From a virus, in IMG/VR virus record IMGVR_UViG_3300027741_000006, positions 1-45,053 of that record: a stretch of 45,053 nt of DNA. The stretch is one strand, 5' to 3'. Each line of letters opens with the position of its first letter. Position 1 is the stretch's first letter. Below, piece by piece: positions 39,037 to 45,053 of the stretch. The position numbers and the translations under genes were made by a program. A model generated the notes under the pieces. The model did no database searches. It saw only the letters and a program-made list of their open reading frames with translations, and was not told the origin of the DNA.

Positions 39037-39339
39037 TTAACCTACAACAAATTCAACTACAACTCCAACAGAAACACCACTATTAAAAGTAATTGTTGAT
39101 GTAGATGTTTCTGTATAAGCTGTTCCTAAAACTTGATGTTTACCATCTGCATATACATGCAAAGATTTAGAACCCACTACATAAGTAAATGGCACAGTAA
39201 ACAAAGTTTGTCCTGCTGTTGCTGTAACAGTTCCTCGGTTTCTATTTACAGAAGTAGTTGCGTACACATAGTTGTTAACATCGTTTAACCATGCAGAAAC
39301 TATTGGTGTTGTGTTGTCAATGAAGTATGTGTTAGACAT
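39037..39339 (-). CDS. Short fibre-adaptor-like protein, 100 aa
   Basis: The protein begins MSNTYFIDNTTPIVSAWLNDVN. The segment SAWLNDVNNYVY matches the N-terminal segment of the tailspike at 40457-42046 (APWLNDVNTKTY). The remainder is beta-rich (TLFTVPFTYVVGSKSLHVYAD). It may be an adaptor on the tail to which spikes or fibres attach, or a short tail fibre. It has a gp4-side position in the operon. Confidence 0.65.
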   Translation of the reverse strand: MSNTYFIDNTTPIVSAWLNDVNNYVYATTSVNRNRGTVTATAGQTLFTVPFTYVVGSKSLHVYADGKHQVLGTAYTETSTSTITFNSGVSVGVVVEFVVG

Positions 39340-39359
39340 AGTGTGTTCCTAATAACAAA

Positions 39360-39593
39360 TTACTTGTCTTGTTTGCCGTCTAGTTTGTCAAAGATTTTAG
39401 CAAGCATAGTTTTAATGTCACTCATGTCTTGACGATAGTCATCTCTAGCTACGTAACCTTTAGGCAAGTCTTCTCGTAGTTTACTTAGATCAGCTTTAAG
39501 TTCTTTAACAGCAGCCCACAATTCTCTGGCAAACCATCCTAAGATAGAAAACCCAATGCCTAAAGCTATGTCAATTACGTTTTGAGGTTCCAT
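39360..39593 (-). CDS. Membrane-anchored coiled-coil protein, 77 aa
   Basis: The N-terminus has one predicted membrane segment (DIALGIGFSILGWFARELW, residues 7-25), followed by a charged coiled coil (LWAAVKELKADLSKLREDL) and a basic tail. This layout recalls small holin-like or i-spanin-like proteins, and proteins of this look are common near tail genes in podoviruses. A second lysis factor is possible but unproven. The start follows a weak ribosome site near 39600. Confidence 0.6.
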   Translation of the reverse strand: MEPQNVIDIALGIGFSILGWFARELWAAVKELKADLSKLREDLPKGYVARDDYRQDMSDIKTMLAKIFDKLDGKQDK

Positions 39594-39595
39594 GA

Positions 39596-39844
39596 TTATC
39601 CTAGAATAAAAGCTTGTTGTGTAGCTTGATAAGCAGCAATTACTTCAGCAGTATGAACCACCGAGCAAACAGATTGTACTTTGGCTTCCTCTGCGCTGTA
39701 GTTATCCCCAGGCTTAAAGTAGTTACCTTTAATTTGTTCTGCAAATGGTTTCCCATCTTCAGTGACAGTTACCACATAGCGCACAGCAACAGTATGGTCA
39801 GACAATACCTCAATGCGGTCAACAACGGTTGTTTTTTCGTACAT
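39596..39844 (-). CDS. Hypothetical tail-module protein, 82 aa
   Basis: The ATG at 39844 gives MYEKTTVVDRIEVLSD, chosen over a longer frame that runs back across the neighbouring stop. The sequence is beta-rich (AVRYVVTVTEDGKPFAEQ) then helical (AEVIAAYQATQQAFILG). No domain is recognised. It lies between the fibre gene at 39853 and the membrane protein gene and may be a tail accessory or chaperone. Confidence 0.6.
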   Translation of the reverse strand: MYEKTTVVDRIEVLSDHTVAVRYVVTVTEDGKPFAEQIKGNYFKPGDNYSAEEAKVQSVCSVVHTAEVIAAYQATQQAFILG

Positions 39845-39852
39845 GGCAATCC

Positions 39853-40452
39853 TTATGCTGTGTAATAAGTTATTGACAATGCGTATTGAAATGTGTTTGT
39901 CCACACAATTGCACCGCCAGTCATTGATGAAATATAACCAGAAGTTGAATTACCTAATAAAAAAACAGCATAAATTACACCAGTAGCTCCAGTTTCACGA
40001 ACAACGCCCATTTGTTGAAAAAATCCTGAGCCAAATGCAGCGCCATTTTTATATGGAAAATTAGTTATTATTAAATTTCCACCCGCTGTTCCGACATTTG
40101 TAAGATCAACATAAGCAGTCACAGTTACTTGTCGGCCTACTCTTGTATAAGTTCCCGATGAAGAATATGTTGTTATTGAGCCAGACCCTGAAGTTGCAGT
40201 CGGCGTCCAAGTGCCTTCTTCATACCAATTAAGCAATTGACTTGTCATTCCAGCTTTTGGAGTATTTGCTGTAAAGTTGTAACCTGTAGCAGCAGCACCT
40301 TGAACAATACCATTTGAAGTTTGTGTGCGCCCAGCCGTTAAATTAGCGACAGATACTTGTTTAGTTACACTACTTTGCACAATCGGCAAAACCTCTGTAC
40401 CAGCCAAAGGCGTGGTAGCAGATGTTAATGCTGATATTTTGCTGTTAGACAT
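39853..40452 (-). CDS. Tail fibre or receptor-binding protein, 199 aa
   Basis: The N-terminus (SKISALTSATTPLAGTEVLP) is a common adaptor motif of phage fibre proteins. The C-terminal part has beta strands with NWYEEGTWTPTATSGSG and Tyr-rich ends, as in receptor-binding head domains. Location directly after the tailspike gene supports a receptor-binding or branching role. The ATG at 40452 lies 4 bases after the spike stop. Confidence 0.68.
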   Translation of the reverse strand: MSNSKISALTSATTPLAGTEVLPIVQSSVTKQVSVANLTAGRTQTSNGIVQGAAATGYNFTANTPKAGMTSQLLNWYEEGTWTPTATSGSGSITTYSSSGTYTRVGRQVTVTAYVDLTNVGTAGGNLIITNFPYKNGAAFGSGFFQQMGVVRETGATGVIYAVFLLGNSTSGYISSMTGGAIVWTNTFQYALSITYYTA

Positions 40453-40456
40453 TTAA

Positions 40457-42046
40457 TTAGACCATACGTCCCTGAAAACGTGTGCGCCACAATGTTGCAA
40501 CGCTGCCGTTTTGAACTGTAACTGTTTTAGTGCTACCAGAGACATAAACAGTAGGGTAAGCAGTGTCTCCAGCAGCCATATAGCAACGTACACGGCCAGA
40601 GAAAATTTCTTCATTTGATGGAGTTCTGACAGCTCCGGGAGACAATCGTTGACCAAGCAAATATGTTTGTGTAGTCGTAAACAAATTTAACTGAAAATCT
40701 GTATGGGCAACGGCTAAGTTACCAAGCGAAACTTGAACATCAAATTCGTAATAGCCAAACAATGGGGCGGTAAAGACCCCGGTACTTGCATTGACTGCGC
40801 TTGCCAAATCATATTGCTTTGTGACCGCAGCAGCGTTCATGCTGTACGTTGTTCCATCACCTGTTGCATTGGTTGCATCAGATGTTTGAGCAACAGAGAA
40901 TCCGCAATTGTCAGCCCGAACGCTTCCATGAGCCCATTGTTTGTACCCAGTATCAATGGTGCAATTTGTTGTTAGTACATCGTAATCATAATTTGGGTTA
41001 GGATTTTTAATTAAGGTAGACGTTGAAGTTCCGTTAACAAAACAACCTTTAAGCGAAAACGTACCTGCTGCGCTTTGCATATCAATCAAGCGTGTAGCAT
41101 TGAAAGTTTGTAGCAAACAACCGGACAATGAAAAAGAACCAATTGCGGTAGTAGCTTGCAAAACACCGCTTGTTGAATTTTCAAACCAAGCGCCTGATGC
41201 GCTAATACCTTGAGTATTTGTTGCCAAAATATCCCAAGCATTAGTAGAAAACACCGCATCACCCAAAGACCAAAACGAACCAGCAGTTGCGCTAATGCCT
41301 GCTGTTGTCATTCCCTGAATTGTAGTGTGGTTACTTAATGTACAAACCGCACCACCAGATTGAATGCCGTATGCACTTCCATACAAATAGCAAGCTGAGA
41401 TAATAAAATCATTTGCGTTATCGTTAGAAGTTCCCGCACCAGCGTAAATAGCTGTTGAATTAGCGCCGCCAGACACGCCAGAAATACCAACCCTAAAAAT
41501 CAATGCTCTCCAAGAGCCGCCGCCGCCAGTCAAACCTTCTTTGTAAATTTCAATTCCGCGATTAGCTAATGAATTGCCGTTTATATACATATCACGAACT
41601 GAACATTCGCTGTATACCAATGGTGAAACTGTAGAGCCGTTCCAAAAAGAAATCATTGTGCCGCCTGAAGCGCCAACCCATTTTAATTGAGTTCTGTACA
41701 CAACAGTAGATTCGCCCATCCCAGCGCCGTACAAAATTTGACCATAAACAGCCATTCTCAACGTGTTTGATATAGGGTAAGACCCTGGCGGCATATAAAC
41801 TGGATTACCAGTGTTTAATGCGTTTTGGATTGCTGTTGTGTCATCCGTAGTTCCGTCACCTTTAGCGCCAAAATCTATCACACTGACATACTGACGCAAC
41901 TTAGCTTGCACCGTGGTTGCCACAGCGCCAGTGCCAGCGGGTGTGTAAGCTACAGTGTTACTAGTATCACTGTATGTCTTAGTGTTTACATCGTTAAGCC
42001 AAGGAGCAGTAATGACCGTCCCGGTACTAAATACAGTTGAGGTCAT
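40457..42046 (-). CDS. Tailspike with pectate-lyase-like beta-helix
   Basis: This 529-residue protein opens with the tail-anchor motif TAPWLNDVN. The pectate-lyase-type start follows (VIDFGAKGDGTTDDTTAIQN), a signature of right-handed beta-helix spikes that bind and often cleave capsule or O-antigen polysaccharide. The middle has repeated short strands (SLKGCFVNGTS). The C-terminal domain is beta-rich. Which sugar is recognised cannot be told. The ATG at 42046 follows TAGGAG about 10 bases upstream. Confidence 0.84.
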   Translation of the reverse strand: MTSTVFSTGTVITAPWLNDVNTKTYSDTSNTVAYTPAGTGAVATTVQAKLRQYVSVIDFGAKGDGTTDDTTAIQNALNTGNPVYMPPGSYPISNTLRMAVYGQILYGAGMGESTVVYRTQLKWVGASGGTMISFWNGSTVSPLVYSECSVRDMYINGNSLANRGIEIYKEGLTGGGGSWRALIFRVGISGVSGGANSTAIYAGAGTSNDNANDFIISACYLYGSAYGIQSGGAVCTLSNHTTIQGMTTAGISATAGSFWSLGDAVFSTNAWDILATNTQGISASGAWFENSTSGVLQATTAIGSFSLSGCLLQTFNATRLIDMQSAAGTFSLKGCFVNGTSTSTLIKNPNPNYDYDVLTTNCTIDTGYKQWAHGSVRADNCGFSVAQTSDATNATGDGTTYSMNAAAVTKQYDLASAVNASTGVFTAPLFGYYEFDVQVSLGNLAVAHTDFQLNLFTTTQTYLLGQRLSPGAVRTPSNEEIFSGRVRCYMAAGDTAYPTVYVSGSTKTVTVQNGSVATLWRTRFQGRMV

Positions 42047-42060
42047 TACAAAAACTCCTA

Positions 42061-42561
42061 TTAAACAGACAGAGCTTTAATTGTTTCCAACTTAGCAGCA
42101 AGGTCTTGTTGACCAGCAGCCAAAGCTTGTTCACGCAAACTAACATCACGTTCACGTTGTTCAACGGCTTTAACACGAGCATCAGCATCAGCTTGCATAG
42201 CAGTAGTAGTCTTTTCAGTGTTACTAATAGCAGCAGCAAGAGCATCCATTTGAGCACCAACATCAGCAGCAGACTTATTAATCTCTGCTTGCTTTTCATC
42301 AAGCTGTTTGTTTTTAGCTTCAATGATTTCTAGTTGTTGTGCAATAGCTTCTTCTTTGTCAACTAAAGAATCTTGAAACGACATTAGTTGTTTAGACATC
42401 TTTGCTTTTTCAGCAGCAACAGCATCAAGCTGAATCTGCAACTGAACTTGTGCAGCATCTTCCATACGTTTGATGTCAGCATCAAATGCACCACTGTCAA
42501 TAAGTTTAGAGGCAATAATGATTTTACGAATTTCAAAGAGGTCTTGAGTTGAGAAGGCCAT
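42061..42561 (-). CDS. Coiled-coil virion-operon protein, 166 aa
   Basis: The protein is predicted almost wholly as helix: LFEIRKIIIASKLIDSG, EKAKMSKQLMSFQDS, EAIAQQLEIIEAKNK, then ALAAAISNTEKTTTAMQ. It has no membrane segment. Such proteins serve as fibre linkers, chaperones or tail components. It sits between the repeat protein at 42571 and the tailspike gene, so it may help assemble the spike or link it to the tail. Confidence 0.65.
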   Translation of the reverse strand: MAFSTQDLFEIRKIIIASKLIDSGAFDADIKRMEDAAQVQLQIQLDAVAAEKAKMSKQLMSFQDSLVDKEEAIAQQLEIIEAKNKQLDEKQAEINKSAADVGAQMDALAAAISNTEKTTTAMQADADARVKAVEQRERDVSLREQALAAGQQDLAAKLETIKALSV

Positions 42562-42570
42562 GATAGTTCC

Positions 42571-43179
42571 TTAAATAGAAAACACGATTTGGTTGGACAA
42601 GGGTTTAACTAAAGCACCTGTTGTTAAATCTAACTTGAGGGACTTATCTACAGCATCAAAAGTTCCTGTGTAGATACCGCCTGGGCCGTACACAATACCC
42701 TTTAACACATACTTGGGATCAGGGTAAAGGCTTGAATGAAACAGCGTAGCAGCTTTACCTACGATTGTATATGACCCAGAGTTACCAAGTAAAGTTCTAT
42801 TAGTTAATTTAGTAGAGCTGTACCCAGTTGTAGTGTACGTACCGTAATCTGCTAAAAGAATTTTAGTACGAGTAACAACAGCAGTTTGACCAGAGGTTGC
42901 GTAAGTTCCGTATGTAGCTAAAACAACCTTTGTTCTTAGTAACAAAACGTCTTGACCTACAGTAGCATAGCTTCCAAATGAAGCAGCTATTGTTTTACTC
43001 TTAAAAATACTAGAGTCTTGACCTGTTAAAAAGTAAGCTCCAGCACTAAGAATAGCCGATCTGTTGTGATAAACAGAAGCACTCTGTCCTGTAGATGTGT
43101 ATGTGCCGTAACTCCCTTCAACACTTGTTCTTACTTGAGAAGCAAGTGGAGCAGATGAAAAAGAATTAAACCCAAACAC
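42571..43179 (-). CDS. Tail protein with six 22-residue tandem repeats
   Basis: This 202-residue protein carries a repeat unit of exactly 22 residues. Gly marks the same place at residues 31, 53, 75, 97, 119 and 141 in segments such as YGTYTSTGQ, YGTYATSGQ and YGTYTTTGY, followed by RTK-like basic ends. The repeats should form a beta-solenoid or a chain of strands, as in fibre shafts. A C-terminal part (DPKYVLKGIVYGPGGIYTG) may fold separately. The start is GTG at 43179 with AAGG upstream. Confidence 0.7.
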   Translation of the reverse strand: MFGFNSFSSAPLASQVRTSVEGSYGTYTSTGQSASVYHNRSAILSAGAYFLTGQDSSIFKSKTIAASFGSYATVGQDVLLLRTKVVLATYGTYATSGQTAVVTRTKILLADYGTYTTTGYSSTKLTNRTLLGNSGSYTIVGKAATLFHSSLYPDPKYVLKGIVYGPGGIYTGTFDAVDKSLKLDLTTGALVKPLSNQIVFSI

Positions 43180-43187
43180 ACTAAACC

Positions 43188-43457
43188 TTATGCGTCTTGT
43201 GCGCCGTCAAATTCAGGCTTTTGCTTGATGATAGAGTATAACGCCGCACGGTCTGCACCTGCAACATAGTCATCGCCAGCAATCTGCACTTTGCCTGCGC
43301 TCAGTGGTTGTTTGCCAGCATCACGGGCTTCTTTGGAGGCGTAGCCGTAGAAAGTCACTTCAGTGCCTTTGCCTTTGAAATCTTCTTGGACTGCGCCAAT
43401 GTTCCAGTACGAGGCGGGAATGCCGTAGTCGGTATCAATTGATTTGATGAGTGCCAT
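43188..43457 (-). CDS. Small tail-module protein, 89 aa
   Basis: The ATG at 43457 follows TTAAGGATAAAC. The protein (MALIKSIDTDYGIPASYWN...) has a compact alpha/beta sequence with TEVTFYGYASKEARDAGKQ. It resembles short phage proteins near fibre genes that lack assigned roles. It has no zinc site or membrane segment. It lies 8 bases after the glycine-rich adhesin gene. Confidence 0.62.
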   Translation of the reverse strand: MALIKSIDTDYGIPASYWNIGAVQEDFKGKGTEVTFYGYASKEARDAGKQPLSAGKVQIAGDDYVAGADRAALYSIIKQKPEFDGAQDA

Positions 43458-43465
43458 GTTTATCC

Positions 43466-44338
43466 TTAAAACATCATGAAAAAGTTGGATGTGTTGCTTG
43501 TTGCAAGAGGAGTATAAGTAATAACAATAATGCCGCCAGCACCAGCCCCTCCAGTAGAACTTGCAGTAGACCCACCACCACCGCCGCCGCCGCCATAATT
43601 TCCACCTGCTCCACCTTTATAGGTGGCACTTCCATCTGCTGCACCACCGCCGCCACCGCCAGAATATGTTGCATTTTGTCCAGCGTCTCCGGAGGCCGCC
43701 ACTCCGCCACCTCCGCCGTTACCACCTGTTGCGCCACCAGCGCTTGCGTAATTATTTGTTGATGACCCTGCGCCGCCGCCATCACCGCCGCCACCACCAC
43801 GACCTATTGTTGGATTTGTTGCTGTATTTGAGCCACCGCCACCGCCAACTCCGTTTGGGCCAGCAGCGCCAGCACCACTTGCTCCAGCAGCACTAGTAGA
43901 AACCCTACCAGCGCCACCGGATGAGCCAATAAATCCAGTTGTTAAATAACTTGTGCCGCCAAGCTGCGCAACAGAAAACCCAGCAACCCCTCCAGCTCTA
44001 GTCCCAACAGCATTTGAACCAGATGATGCTGTTATTAAATATCCATAAACTGGAAGCCCGGTATCTGGATCATAAGATCCAATGCCATATCCAAAATAAC
44101 AGCCAGAAGAAAGTAAATTTCCAGATAAGTTGTAGTTTAAATTAGAAACAAGAGCAGATGATAAAGGAAAGTTTGTAGCTTTTGAATAGCCACCAGAACC
44201 GCCACCGCCACCACTTTGTGCGGCAGTGCCATCAGCACCATTACCGCCGCCTCCAATTATTACAATCGTATTTACGGCATCATTCCAATCGGCTGGAAGT
44301 GTCCATGTTCCCGTGCCAGTTAAGGTAATTGTTGTCAT
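43466..44338 (-). CDS. Glycine-rich tail adhesin
   Basis: This 290-residue protein has an N-terminal LTGTGTWTLPADWND followed by IVIIGGGGNGADG. Most of the rest consists of poly-Gly runs split by short polar blocks (GGGGGDGGGAGSS type), and the C-terminus is GAGGIIVITYTPL. Glycine-rich domains of this kind, including the polyglycine-II adhesin of T4-like phage S16, form tips that contact the host receptor. The ATG overlaps the fibre stop by 4 bases, so it may be the tip of that fibre. Confidence 0.8.
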   Translation of the reverse strand: MTTITLTGTGTWTLPADWNDAVNTIVIIGGGGNGADGTAAQSGGGGGSGGYSKATNFPLSSALVSNLNYNLSGNLLSSGCYFGYGIGSYDPDTGLPVYGYLITASSGSNAVGTRAGGVAGFSVAQLGGTSYLTTGFIGSSGGAGRVSTSAAGASGAGAAGPNGVGGGGGSNTATNPTIGRGGGGGDGGGAGSSTNNYASAGGATGGNGGGGGVAASGDAGQNATYSGGGGGGAADGSATYKGGAGGNYGGGGGGGGSTASSTGGAGAGGIIVITYTPLATSNTSNFFMMF

Positions 44339-45053
44339 GCTTCCTGACCCACGGCAATAGCATCCCAACGGCTATCAGCAGAGTTGTATATACATCCGAC
44401 ATATAGTAGTTTGCTTGCCACTGTTGTAGTTGGCAGTGTTACGCCAACAACCCTAAATGCGTTTGTTGAACCTGTTGTCCAAGTCAATGCACGAGCTGTG
44501 CCGTTGTCTTTAAACCTGAACATCATTCGTTGACCATCAGCAGGCGCAGTATTTGCATCGGCACTAATAGTCAATGCGTTAGCCAAAGCAGTTAAAGCGT
44601 ATTCATCATAAGATGTGCTGTTCCAAGCCAATGGAGATGTGACGCTTGTTGTGCTGTTTACTTTGGGCTTGATGCTGGTTGTGATGTTAACCCGGCCTGC
44701 GCCTTTGGGGGTTAAGGTTATGTCAATGTCAGGATTGTTGCCGTTAACAGTTAAAACAACAGGGTTTCCTGTTTGAGAGCCTGTAATCTGAAAACGGTTT
44801 ACAACAGACCCCGTATGAGTAATATCCAAATGACGAGAGTTTGCACTCAAGTTGTTGGTATAAAAGGAAATAGAGCTTGTTGATTTGGAAGACAACAATA
44901 AGCTAATTGCTCCATCTGAGCCAGCAGAAACAATAGACGGCGAAGCAGTATTAGCAGCACCAGCTACTTGTACATAATTAACAGAATTGTCTATGTGGTT
45001 TATGTTAAATTGAGTTAATGCGCTTGTTGCTGAGTTTGTTTTAAATGCAATTG
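44335..45053 (-). CDS. Tail fibre protein, C-terminal part (gene crosses the contig ends)
   Basis: This is the continuation of the frame at 1-526. Across the join the reading frame is open, giving 382 residues in all. The C-terminal part has beta-strand sequence (LDITHTGSVVNRFQITG, PDIDITLTPKGAGRVNI) and ends YNSADSRWDAIAVGQEA, typical of phage fibres. The stop overlaps the ATG of the glycine-rich adhesin gene. It would attach to the tail by its N-terminus and present the C-terminal domain or the adhesin to the host. Confidence 0.8.
   Translation of the reverse strand, partial: IAFKTNSATSALTQFNINHIDNSVNYVQVAGAANTASPSIVSAGSDGAISLLLSSKSTSSISFYTNNLSANSRHLDITHTGSVVNRFQITGSQTGNPVVLTVNGNNPDIDITLTPKGAGRVNITTSIKPKVNSTTSVTSPLAWNSTSYDEYALTALANALTISADANTAPADGQRMMFRFKDNGTARALTWTTGSTNAFRVVGVTLPTTTVASKLLYVGCIYNSADSRWDAIAVGQEA
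44958..45053. repeat. Terminal direct repeat, right copy
   Basis: These 96 bases are identical to 1-96. They are the right half of the circularising overlap described for the left copy and duplicate part of the tail-fibre gene. The genome without this duplication is about 44,957 bp. Confidence 0.95.

Noticed and set aside
43466-44338. Poly-Gly region as a diversity-generating or CRISPR-type repeat
   Set aside because: The repeats are codon-level glycine runs without regular spacer units, and no reverse transcriptase or cas gene is present.

Overview
The window is a complete or near-complete genome of a short-tailed (podovirus-like) tailed bacteriophage. The first 96 bases (1-96) are repeated exactly at the end (44958-45053), and a tail-fibre gene reads in frame across that join. 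The non-redundant genome is therefore about 44,957 bp and is circular, or circularly permuted, in this assembly. No integrase, repressor, transposase, tRNA, CRISPR array or phage RNA polymerase was recognised, so the lifestyle looks lytic and transcription probably depends on the host polymerase. The host is not shown directly. The style of some accessory genes (23410-23721, 23927-24217) recalls phages of Burkholderiales-type betaproteobacteria, which is inference from memory.

There are two transcriptional arms separated by a roughly 980-base non-coding region (10608-11587). The rightward (+) arm, 11588-24799, holds early and replication genes. It starts with small unknown proteins, then a CobT-like metallopeptidase/VWA protein and a CobS/MoxR-like AAA+ ATPase. 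A T7-type replication set follows: TOPRIM primase, DnaB-like helicase, family A DNA polymerase with 3'-5' exonuclease, a probable ssDNA-binding protein, a FEN-type 5' exonuclease and T7 endonuclease I. The arm ends in many small, ATGA-coupled unknown genes and a MazG-like protein.

The leftward (-) arm runs from 10607 down to 1, across the join, and from 45053 down to 24796. In transcription order it has packaging (DUF6321-like protein, small and large terminase), portal, a GroES-like co-chaperonin, scaffold, head proteins and major capsid protein with a strong terminator. A large set of tail-fibre, tailspike and adhesin genes follows, then P22-type tail accessory proteins (gp4-like, gp10-like), a cupin, and three probable ejection proteins ending in a 1469-residue polyvalent protein with an HExxH motif. 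The arm closes with a PurD-like ATP-grasp enzyme, a GTA-type holin, a GH108 muramidase and an HTH-metallophosphoesterase. The head-tail order matches the P22 plan (gp4, gp10, then ejection proteins), while replication is T7-like.

The least explained parts are (i) the CobT/CobS pair with its upstream partner and a predicted mRNA pseudoknot, (ii) the ATP-grasp gene inside the virion operon, and (iii) several strongly structured non-coding stretches: 10812-10940, 11501-11574, 12729-12832, 13078-13119 and 21141-21270. All protein calls rest on reading motifs by eye and family memory; no database search was run.
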